Under the pieces are notes generated by a model. It saw only the letters and a list, made by a program, of their open reading frames with translations. It was not told where the DNA came from and searched no databases. A stretch of 58,046 bases of DNA from Mesotaenium endlicherianum (lineage: Eukaryota; Streptophyta; Zygnematophyceae; Zygnematales; Mesotaeniaceae), in assembly GCA_009602735.1 (NCBI GenBank), contig WELA01006258.1:1-58046 (forward strand), in the 5' to 3' direction. The position numbers and the translations under genes are program-made. This document shows, piece by piece, positions 1 to 10,089 of this stretch (position 1 is its first letter; every line of letters begins with the position of its first letter).

Positions 1-395
1 CTGTCACTCGCTGTCTCACTCACCCTCTCACTTTCTCGGCTCCCGCTCTCTCCTTCGCTACGTTGCTCTCTGTTTCTTGCTATTTCTGTCCTTCCCGTTA
101 CACTTATCCCTCTCTTTTTGTCGCTCTCCCTCTGTGTATATTCCTCACTCACCTTGTTTTCTTTACTCTACCAATCTGCCTCGCACCCCCAATCTGTCTC
201 TGTCGCTCTACCGCCCTCATCTTGTCCCTGTCGCTCTCTCTCGCTCTCCTCCCCTGGCCCCACCTGTCGCTTTATTACTCACTGTCCTTGTATTACTCCC
301 TTCATCTCACCGCGTGCTTCTATTAATTTCTCGTACGCTCCCTCTCTCTCGCTCTCCTTGTCTTTGATTCTTTGGTTTGCCCTCTCCCTTATAAT
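1..395. repeat. Pyrimidine-rich low-complexity tract
   Basis: The plus strand is almost purely C and T, built from degenerate CTCTCGCTCTC-like units. Open frames here translate to Ser/Leu/Pro/Cys-rich strings with no family features, so I treat them as by-products of composition. It could be a decayed microsatellite or an intronic polypyrimidine stretch. Confidence 0.8.
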
Positions 396-1001
396 CCTCC
401 GTGCCTCACGAGTGTGTCTGGGCAATGGTGCCGGTGGAGTTTGTAAGGTATGTGCTAAGACAATATGTTTGTAAACATCATAGACTAACAATTCCGTTTT
501 GCTTCTTTGGTGGTTGGGCTGCAACAGCTTTGCAAGTGTCGAGGTTTTCAAAGGGAGACGCGCTGGAAACCCATTTCGGCACTCCATTGAAGTCCATTCA
601 GCACTCGCTTGCGCTCTTAGCTTACATTAGTATGTATAATATATTTGTCTTTCACCTTCACAGCCTGGATTTCCTGAGGAGTTGGAGCTCAAGCGACGAG
701 GGTAGTGTAGTATATTGCAAGAGGTCTTTACTCATTTGTAAGCCACAGGTGAAGACCATGTCCTACTCACCTAGCTGTTAAGCCTACATGAAACATGCAC
801 AGTACAAGTCTTGGCATTCGAGAGCAGCTCAAGATGTATGTACCATTAGTTTCTGTATAGTGTACTGAGTACGACGCATAACTCATTTGTCAAATCACAA
901 TTTGTAAACAAAGAAACCTTGTCGCAACGCGTTTGTCTTAACTTTGTGTTGTAACTTCATGTTTCATAAGCGCAAAAATTAATCTTCGTGTCCATTGATA
1001 C
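396..1001. other. Unassigned stretch left of the HIRAN gene
   Basis: A 126-codon plus-strand open frame (401-781) lies here, but it has no recognisable motif and codon use does not stand out. The rest is AT-richer and probably holds the 3' UTR and downstream region of the minus-strand gene that stops at 1002. I see no RNA gene. Confidence 0.4.
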
Positions 1002-3799
1002 TTAGATCGATCTGGGCTTCTTTGACATAAACTTATGACCTACAAAATTTTGGTCACCAGGCTGCTCTACTATAGGGCCACTACCAATATTACAATTTAG
1101 AGGACCCAAGACATTGCCTCTAAGGCCAAGATTAGCTTGGTCCAGTATGCGAAAGGGATGCACTGTATGAGTGTCAGGGCAGTTCTCCCGCCCAGCATTG
1201 CCCGCAGCGTCTTCGCCATGCATCCTCTGCAAGGATGTGAGTGGAGTGTCATCAACCTGTCAGTAGCGGTACGTGTCTACTCATACAGAGTTCGAGTATG
1301 TATACTACAAACTCAAACATATGGAGAACGAGTGGAAAGAAGCATGTAAAGAGGGTAAGGCATGTAGGGCACATGCAACTTCCCGAGGGTCTGCATTTCA
1401 TAATGCATGTGACAGAACAATAAGCCAAGAGTGGCACTGAAAAACCATCTCATACCTTTCTGGCGCGCACCATATTTTGTTTTGCTTGGGGTGTATGTGG
1501 CTGTTGAGGAGAGCCTTTGGCGTTGTAGGCGGCTGCAAGACCCTCCATGAAGGTGTCCACGACCGAAGTGTTCTTTAAACGTTCAACATGGGTCATGACC
1601 AGACTTCCAAGGTCGAGCTGGTCGGCAACGTGTGCTGCATACTCCATGTTGTAATATAGGTTCATCATGCAAGCGACCTGCAACCCACCAAACATACAAA
1701 CACAGAGACACCTTCGCCGGCATCAATCAGCAATGCATTAGCATATGTTGAAACACGAAGAGTGTATATTAAACGTGAAGGCACAATATTACACTCACAA
1801 TACTGCTTGCTTGCATGCCCTATCTCCCCTTGCTTTGCCTGACACACACATGCTACTACAAAATCAAAGGCATTAATGGAGCAAAACCATTTTACATGCA
1901 TGCTTGACATGCTTAGACAGGAGAGAAAAGCAGACATACCTGAGGTGATTCTTCGTCTTCCGTCCGATTTGCAGTGGTCCCACCAATCCTTGCCCAACCT
2001 GGGCTGTCGACGAGAGGTGATAGATACTTACTAACTTCTTGTGGCACATAGCCAACAGTATTGCCCCTTAAGTTATCCACACGGATAGCACAAGGGTCTT
2101 CCTCGTTACCTTCTTCCCTCACAAGTACCACTTGCTGCAAGCATAGTAGAGTGAAAGTAGATACTTGGTTTCATGCACTCCAAAACTCAAGAATGCAAGC
2201 TTGAAGTTTGCATCAGTGCGCACGTGAACCCAAACGATGCATGAGCATGGCTCAATTGTATGCACGAGACGTACATATGTGGGGTGGATGTTTCACCGAC
2301 CTCATCCACAGCAAGGATGCCTTGCTGGAAAGTGCAGGGAGATAATACCACTAACAGAGACCCTCGGTAGGGCAAATGACGAACATGCATCTCCTCATTC
2401 TCCGTCATAGGAGGTCGCCTCGCCTGCTCTCTCTGTCGGGGCCGAGTTGGAGACATGAATATGTCCAGCATAGCGCGCAAGTCAGGTGACAGAGCCTGTC
2501 CAGCCTGCATGATCACGCTCACATGAGCACGATGACGACATAGAGCACTAAGGAGCAGGCATGCAAGGGAGGAGGAGCAACAACACTGGCAGTACGGGAG
2601 GGGGGAAGAAAACCACAGCGAGGTAAGGGACAGAAGTACAAAGGAAGACAGTAGCAAACGCAAGAGAGAAGCAGTGCAGGAGAGCAAGGGGATGGCAGCA
2701 AACGTGAGGACAAGGGAGCAGATGGTGGCCAGTAGTGCAAGAAAAGGCATAAGGGCGAGGGACAGCCAGCGCTTGAGGGCAAAATGCACAGTAAACAATA
2801 AACAACCAATGAGAAATGAGCAAAAATGCACATAGCAATAGAAACAAACAAAGCAAAGGGAAACGCGGGCAACAAAGCGATAACATGGGAAGGGGAGGTC
2901 GACAACAGGCTAACTGGCACACAGTGATACAAGAGTTAAGAGACAGGTACGGCAGAAGGCAACACCGAGGGCTATAGAGTGAGGGTAGGAAGGGGTGAGA
3001 AGGGCAGGTGAAGAGCCGGGGTACAGGTGTGGCCAGTAGCACTACCAACAGGCCGGAGAAGGACAACAAAGAGTCGCAGGACTAACAGAGAGGGTGGGCA
3101 AAAGTAAGGACATACAGAGGGCTAACAGAAGCTTCGTGATATCAATCGTAGAAAGGCAACGCGTCATACAGTACAGGTCATACATGATACGAGTAGAAAA
3201 CTTACGTTGGCGGAAGAGAGTGGTGTGTCCGTGGCCTGCACTTTGGGAGATGTAGGGCCTTGCTTGACAGCATGCTCTGCCTGTACCATGTCTGCTTGTG
3301 GTTCTGGGGCCCCGGAACTTAAGGCGTTTGCTTCGAGTAGAGAACATTTCTCTCTATCTTCAACGGACTGGGAATCCTCTAATAGAAATTGATGACAGAG
3401 TTCCCCGGGGGCTACAGTCTGGCGCTTGAAGGAAAATTGCTTGCAATCGCTGTAGCACTTTCTCTGCCCCTTTAACCACATTGTCTTTTCAATGAGCGAG
3501 TTCCTCTCCACCTTCAACCCCATTTTTTCCTTCTCCCACTGTTGTTTTTCCTCTTCACAGAATGTACTAGTATTCTTACAACGTACAGCGATGATAGCTT
3601 CTAATGCTGCTATCTTCTCCTGCAAGAAAGACTTTTCATCGCTTACCTTATCGAGCTGCATCTGTATTCTTTGTACATGAACACGACAACACTCTTTGCT
3701 AATCCCTACCGATGACTGCCCTTCATTCTGAAGGACAGTGAGTTCCAAGAACACGCGTTTGGCATCCTCCAGAACCTTGTCGAACCTGGAGGACGACAT
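1002..3799 (-). CDS. HIRAN-domain protein with N-terminal coiled coil (five exons)
   Basis: Proposed exons, in order of translation: 3799-3206, 2504-2301, 2134-1940, 1677-1456, 1226-1002, giving 479 residues. All four introns are phase 0. Donors are GTAAGT, GTCGGT, GTATGT and GTATGA, each paired with a ...CAG acceptor. The ATG at 3799 has an in-frame TAA immediately upstream, which fixes the start. Exon 1 (residues 1-198) is Glu/Lys/Gln-rich with a heptad-like coiled coil over about residues 5-115. Exons 2-3 carry a HIRAN-like core: VVLVREEGNEEDPCAIRVDN, then a Gly-Tyr-Val-Pro segment and a Lys-Tyr-Leu-Ser-Pro-Leu helix, matching the 'R-E-x-N-x-x-D-x-x-A-I-x-V' pattern of HIRAN domains. In HLTF/Rad5-type proteins HIRAN binds single-stranded 3' DNA ends. 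No helicase or RING domain is visible, so this is a stand-alone HIRAN protein, likely nuclear by inference. The GTCGGT donor is the weakest boundary. Confidence 0.7.
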
Positions 3800-4365
3800 T
3801 TAAATGTTTCGTCAATTAAAATGTAGCACACTTAATTACAGGCATACGTACGTGTACGTATTTGAGGCCTCCATGAACATCAGCATTCATAAGGAGCAGG
3901 AGCTTACTGAGGCATATGTTAGGAGCTAAATTGAATACTCGCTTTTAATTCCAAATGTGATGTGTAGGTTGAAATTCCACAGTAGAATAGACCTAGTTCA
4001 TCAGTACGCATGTTCGTGCACCTCCAGGGCTTTAATTGGGTGGACAAAAAAAGGTGCCCTATAACGACACGGTTTTTATAGCTCCGGCGTGAATAGACGG
4101 GAGTGATCAGAAGGAATGACTTTTGTCGGGGTGTCAAACAACCGCGTATGCTTCCTACATTTTGTGTGGTACGTATAAGAATAGTTCACCAAAATTACCA
4201 AAACCTTGGGTCGTCCATGAATCGAGGGGACAAGAAAGGGCATGCTATCCTAATCGGACCTGAAGATTTCACAAGCAGGTAAGCGTCGTTTTTGCGGCTG
4301 CTGGCTTTTGTGAGTATTTCTTACACCAGAGCACATAGCAATTAAGGGGGTACTGAGCGATAGCC
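3800..4365. promoter_or_regulatory. Shared upstream region of two divergent genes
   Basis: This 566-bp gap separates the start codons of the minus-strand HIRAN gene and the plus-strand gene at 4366. Both promoters and 5' UTRs must lie here unless there are upstream non-coding exons. It contains a self-complementary TACGTACGTGTACGTA-like patch near 3846-3860. No clear TATA box is seen. Bidirectional use is inferred from geometry only. Confidence 0.45.
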
Positions 4366-7300
4366 ATGGCTTCTCCCAATTCTCAGTTCATGACTGGCGC
4401 CATTCAAAAAAGTAATGAAGGTAGTATTCCACGGATGCCACGAAAAAGTAAGGATAATTGCAATAATATGCTCAAAGGAGTTGCTTTGGGTGAAAGGCAC
4501 TCGCAGGTGTCAAAGAAGCCATTTATTGCCGTCAAAATGCAACAAGCACTGCTTGTAGTTGGCAATAAAAACAAACAGAAGAGTTTGAGCGCGTTACAAA
4601 GGGGTGACCCGCAGAACTTAGGGACCCAGTCAGATATCAGTGGAGATGCAGAGGGAGTTCCCAATACGATTGCTTGCAGTGGGCCAGAAGGTAGAGAGAG
4701 TGCAAGAGACCCACCTGACAGTGAAAATGAGGGAATGGAGGGGAGTGACCGCGAGATTCATGCCCCTCATGTTGATGAAACCTTCCCTGTTGATAACTCA
4801 GGAGATGCAATAGAGGCAGTTGAAGCAGAAATTAACGATGGGAAGGAAGCATCTCGTGGTACTGATGGCAAATCAGTTGAGCGAGAGGATGAGAGAGAAA
4901 ATGTGCATGGAATGGTGTCTCAAACCAGTGGGGAGAGGGCGGGCCCTACAGACTCTAGAGGTGCTTGTCAAGATCTGATGGTAACAGGTGAGGCAGAAGG
5001 TGTAAAGACACAAGTTGCATTAGGAGATGTTGTGGGAGAAAAGAACACGAGCACAAAAGCACAAGACCAGCTAAGTACATCTATCTTACTTGGAGAAGTC
5101 TTACCTGTGTTGAGGAACTTGGCTGAGAGCGTAACTCTTCTGGTGGAAAGATCAACAAAAGGAAATCCCCGGAAGCCCAAGAAGGTGGAGAAGGAGAACT
5201 TGCGGGTGAGTGCAATATTACCTGAATAAGAGGTTGAATTTCATTGATTTGTGTCTGACAGATAAGTATGGTTTGTTAGTTACATGTACTATCCCATGCA
5301 CTATGTCCTGGGTGGTGAAAATGCGTATAGTGGACTTAGATTCACATCATGAAGTGAAGCAACAAGCGTGCTTGAAAACTTTGCCAGTTGCCTCATCAAT
5401 GAATTTGCTGTGTGGGTATATATATGAGTTTGCTGTAGGTCCTAATTTTTATGGCCACCTTCAAACCTGCACTGGGCACACTAAAATAAATCTGTCATGT
5501 TGGAATCAGTGGGTGTCGCAAATGATGGATTTCTGCTGCACATTGGATCAATGAATGTCAGCGTGGAACACGAATTATGGGTGTGACCGCTAGTGCAGGG
5601 ATCGGTTTTTCCTGGTGATGCTGCAGGCAAAGGCTGTGAAAAACGTGTGGAACTCGTTGCGTAAGTTCAACCTCACGTTTTGGCTGACAACAGATGAAGT
5701 GCAAGCAGTGACGCAACTTGAGATGGTTCTGAAGGACCTCCTTCGCCTCGGAGACCACGTCACACACAACGTTCTCGAGGGTTACACAAAGCCAACACCA
5801 AAGGCGAGTAACATGGTGGTGTACATAAAGCGCAACAAAGCTTTGTACGCTCCAGGAAAAGCCCTTCTGGACGACTTATTCAAGGTAAGAACAGCTAGTT
5901 TGAATTGCCCCCTTTACTGATACCATGACAAGTGGTGTTTGATGCTGCCTTAATCACATGTGTATAGCTGTTCTAAATAATTAGCATGCATTGCCTTGCA
6001 GGCATGCAAGGTAATTTAACACTTTTGTGACATAATATGCCTTGTGTGAGAGTAATTTGAAGTGACTGTGTGGGCATGTGTAGCACAACATGAAGAGTGG
6101 GTGAAGGGAGACCCTAATAATTTCTATTTGCGGGGGGGTATGACAGCGACTGAATAAGAAGTGGAAATCTTCCAGGTCAGAAATGGTGCGCCTGCTCACC
6201 GCTAGCCTGCTGCGGGGGCTAGAATTAGGTGAGGTAGAGTGGGAAGACGAAGACAACGGGGTTCTGACAGATGCATCCATGGAGTGGATCGTGGTGAGAG
6301 TGTTGAATAAGCACAAGCCGTGGTCCGTTGTATGGCGCGATGTGGAGGACTACAGGCCTGAACACACGGCTCTCCACGAGAGTATGAAGTCATTTCTAAA
6401 AGAGAAGACCTCTAAGAAGGTAAGATCCGCAGCTACTACAGATTATATCATTCATTGAGGATGTGGTATATGTACCCCTGCAGTCATGGCAGTCTTGACA
6501 GGGTCTTAATTGCAAATGCAGAGTGCTGTTGATAACATGCAAGTACATTTCTTAACAATCAGAATAGCATGTAATCACATGATACGTCAAATGAACCTAG
6601 GTCCTGTGGTGTACAAATGGACATACTTGCTGCAAGTGCGGCCTTGAGGCTTGACTGTGAGTACAAAGTTGTTGTGACACAGGACAAGAAACAGAAAAGG
6701 GGAGGGAAGAACGCAGTGCAGGCACCCATTGTAAACGACTCAAGTAGCGAATCAGCGCCGTCTGCGGAGAGCAACGAAGCAGCGTCAAGTGGGTCCGACG
6801 ACGAACAAGCAACACCCATGTCACCAGAGTACTCTATGAATCTAGGTATGTGACAAATGATCCATATTTTCAAGTATAGCGCACACGTAAACATGGGCCT
6901 TTTCCTTGTAGTGTGGCCTGCTCTGAGTTCCTTGGTGCAACACTTTGTGATGCATATGCATGTTAAGCCAGGCAGCACGGGCATGAACAAGAAGGGCTAG
7001 AGAAATTGTATGACAACAGACTGCTATGTAGCATTGGTTTCAAGCTGGTTGGTGATAGATTCAGAGAGTGGGATAAAAATGCATAGAGGCACACAAATAC
7101 CCCGACGCATGCTGAGAAATCACTAACACACACACCAGGGCACCTACACACACAGAAATAACATGAGAATGCCCTGGCACAGGAATGCAGTCACAATTCC
7201 CGACATCTTCTCTAATTCTGCAACTGTCATCTGATCGAGTATGGTGTGCATGTGTATGAAAGCATGTGTGAACAGACTTATAAGTCACATTGTGGTTGGC

Positions 7301-7434
7301 CGGGTGCAGGCAAGGGAAAGGCCATTAGGGGTGGGGGCGAAAGTTCAAGAAGTTTGTCAGCGTCAGTGGGAGGGGCGTCGCCGTCAACGGCACGACGGAA
7401 GCGGCGCAAGATGCGAAGTGAAGAGTTACGATAG
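4366..7434 (+). CDS. Unknown protein with acidic N-terminus and basic C-terminal tail (five exons)
   Basis: Exons 4366-5205, 5627-5884, 6147-6419, 6683-6845 and 7310-7434 join into an open frame of 552 residues. The first three introns are phase 0 and the last is phase 1. Donors are GTGAGT, GTAAGA, GTAAGA and GTATGT. Residues 1-280 are low-complexity, rich in Glu, Asp, Ser and Gly, and probably disordered. Residues about 281-457 form a compact, Trp- and Leu-containing region (FNLTFWLTTDEVQAV, MEWIVVRVLNKHKPWSVVW) that I do not recognise. After that comes a Lys-rich stretch, an acidic Ser/Glu tract and a final basic cluster (ARRKRRKMRSEE) that resembles a nuclear localisation signal. The exon 4 acceptor could alternatively lie at 6672. 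It is divergently paired with the HIRAN gene, so a related nuclear role is possible but only inferred. Confidence 0.6.
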
Positions 7435-8623
7435 AGCATGATGCTCGACCACAGCGTGCGGTCAGAGAAGACATGCACATTGTGCATGGGTAGAATCTTT
7501 GGGCAACTGGTTCAGATGTATAGGGCAACGGTCCAGGTTGCATACTTCTTTTGTGTTATTGAAATCAATTGAGGGAAAGTAGTTAAATGGGTTCCACTTG
7601 CATGCCTTCAAGTGGCAGGCAAGGTACCTGTTGGTTAAGTACATTGTGTTTGCAGTAGTATATGGGCACTTGTCCTTTTGCATGTAAAAGGATGACTTTG
7701 TTGGATTATATATATATTTAAAAAGATTTCATTTTGATGAGCTGTATGTGGCACAGTAACCACGTTGGAGGATTTTTCCACCCTGTGCATGGATCGATTT
7801 CTGGCTATGCATCTGGGGTATATATACCCTTTCAGGCGAGGCTTTATTTCCACCCCTTCACAGAGGGGAAACAACATCCTATTAATAAGGCTGGAAAGCA
7901 GCCCATTTGAAGGTGGCGATTATGCCTCTAATGGAAGACACCAAATGAACGGATGCCAAGAAGGTATTACATCCCAGCATTGGGATGAAACTATGTCACA
8001 TGACTGGGAGAGGTAACCGTCGATCGACGGGGAGGGATACGAGTCAATTGGTATTCGTAAAAACAAGCCGTACTGGCTCAGCATATTTCCCACCGGTTTG
8101 CGAAAAACGAGGGGCGTAATTTCCTGCCTTCGAATTAGCTGGAATCGCGCCAGCCCTCGCAAAATACGCTGTCAAAAATTTTCATTCGCCCCTTGCCCAT
8201 TCTCAGGGTGTGTAGGATAGAATTGGATTGAATCTGACTTACATGATACTTTTTCGCAGTACCTGGCTTCAGAAGACAACGTTATACGCTTAGCAGAACG
8301 CTGTCAGCAATTAATACATTTGCCTTCGTGATCCTTTGGAGCCCGCAATATACGATAATTAAACTCTGCTTGTAGTCAAGTCGCAAGGGCAGAAGTGACC
8401 AAGAATACGACGCGTTATAGATAGAGTCGGTTTATGATTGCTGACCCAATTCCGCATTGCTCGTATCTGAGCCTGAGCATGCATTCAAGTTTCATGTTGC
8501 TAACCATCACAATTCACACATGATGGCCGGTGGATGTTGGGACATCACGCATTCACCGTTTTCAGGTCATGAAGTTTAGACGCCATTTGCTGACGTGTGG
8601 TATTCTTGGTTCGTAACTTGCAG
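7435..8623. other. Spacer with no convincing gene
   Basis: This stretch contains the 3' flank of the five-exon gene, a short AT run (TATATATATTTAAAAAG near 7708) and unique sequence. Short open frames here have no motif or splice support. If the exon at 8624 is used, this stretch is part of a long last intron. Confidence 0.4.
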
Positions 8624-8763
8624 TGCCAGATGTTCATAAGCTTCAGCGTATGAAAAAGAATGGCCAGCAACAAATAAAGGTCAGGAAGAGGCCTAAGAGG
8701 AAGTCATTGCCTGCTACTGGCTGCACTTGTGTCATTGCTGGACCCCCTCACAGTGACGGTTGA
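8624..8763 (+). other. Candidate alternative last exon of the 4366 gene
   Basis: After a good acceptor (CGTAACTTGCAG) there is an open frame of 45 codons ending in TGA at 8761. It is entered in phase 1, which is exactly the phase left open by the donor at 6846. The encoded tail is Lys/Arg/Gln-rich (KNGQQQIKVRKRPKRKS), similar in character to the basic tail encoded by the exon at 7310. It could be an alternative terminal exon or a lone exon of another gene. Confidence 0.3.
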
Positions 8764-10032
8764 CAAAATGCTTGGCTACAATAGCTAACAAGATGGTCCC
8801 ATCACGTTCTATGGAGGCGCTGATAGCTCCGGGGACATAGGGTGAGGGACATAGGGTGAGCATCAGCTTGCTCAACAATGTATACTGACTGCAGTATTGT
8901 CAATTAAAGCTTTGTCTATCAAACTGTCACCGGAGACGTCTTGACTGCAAATGTGTCAGCTTTTGCCATTGACAATGTCTGAGAGGTCTGCACAAAGCAG
9001 GCAAGTTAGATAATGAGTACTTCTCTGCACCTCCTGTGGTGGCCTGCAGTTCGCTGATCAGCTACCTCGCTCTGGAGGGTAGTCCTGCCTTTTATCTGCA
9101 TGCCCATCCCTTGCTGAGGCTCAGTGGTACAGCAATATGTTTTCATTCTAGCTGGCCAATGGGCTAACTCCAGCTAGTATAAGCCAGGCCAGCTTCACTT
9201 GCCAAGCTTGAGCCACTGAAGAGTGCGTGTGGTGGTCCCCACGAACTCGAGTACGCTGCTGTTGTTTTTTTGCCCTTGACGTCATTGCGTAGTTGACGTC
9301 ATTGCCTCCGCCTGTCGCGAGCAGGAGGAACGTGTGGGTATGGCAACCTGCTGAAAGCAGGCTACGGCATGTGGGTGGCTGCCGGCAGCGAGCATCCGTC
9401 AAGGGCGTCAATGGCTGCAGATCTTGCTACAGGTACAGACAGAGTCACCCTGCCGCCTTCACTTGCGTGACTTGGAATGTCGGGGCAAGGCAGCGATATT
9501 GATTGAAGCTAAGTCCCTAACAATTTGAACCATCTGGCTTGAAAAATGTCTGCAAGATCCGACTCATCCATGGATGTAATTTATTTGGAAGTCAAATTTG
9601 CATCTGGAACAATCTAATCAAGTAAAAATGATATGGGACTTCAAGAAAGAGACGGCAACGCAAGTAACTTCATACACACACACGCATACATGCACGCACG
9701 CGCACGCATAGTACGTATAAGCTCAAAATTTGGCGGTCGCAGATTTTACGCACACTGTGGCTTGGATTTCAATCTCACTGGGTGTGCGCGCATAGACGCA
9801 TTTGTGCACGCATTTGTGATCTCATCTTTGTTTGCACTGTGCTCATACACATGGACATGCACTACTCTAACACGCTCTGTTTCCAGCATCCGTCCTGCTT
9901 GTCTTCGGACATGCATGATGGGACACATAATCTGACATACACCCCAACATCCCCTGTGCGGGTGTCACGCTGATTGGGGCTGGTAACTGGCGGGTATGAG
10001 GGAGGGCTATTGGTGCGGGCTTTGGTGAGGCG
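8764..10032. other. Intergenic region with short CA/CG-type repeat
   Basis: Mostly unique sequence. A degenerate CACACGCATACATGCACGCACG repeat lies at about 9670-9710. A 69-codon frame at 9293-9502 ends with TCVTWNVGARQR, faintly like the start of a LINE endonuclease, but no further endonuclease motifs follow. No gene is supported. Confidence 0.4.
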
Positions 10033-10062
10033 CGGAGGGGGAGGGGGAGGGGGAGGGGCCTG
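10033..10062 (+). repeat. GGGGGA tandem repeat
   Basis: Four to five G5A units in a row on the plus strand. Such a run can form a G-quadruplex. It sits directly upstream of the candidate exon at 10090. Confidence 0.7.
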
Positions 10063-10089
10063 CATGGCGCGCGCGCGTGAGTGCGGCAG

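Noticed and set aside
63..474. Overlapping plus-strand open frames rich in Leu, Ser, Cys
   Set aside because: They are translations of a CT-rich low-complexity tract with no motif or splice support.
9293..9502. Start of a LINE endonuclease (TCVTWNVGA)
   Set aside because: Only one weak motif; none of the later endonuclease or RT motifs follow.
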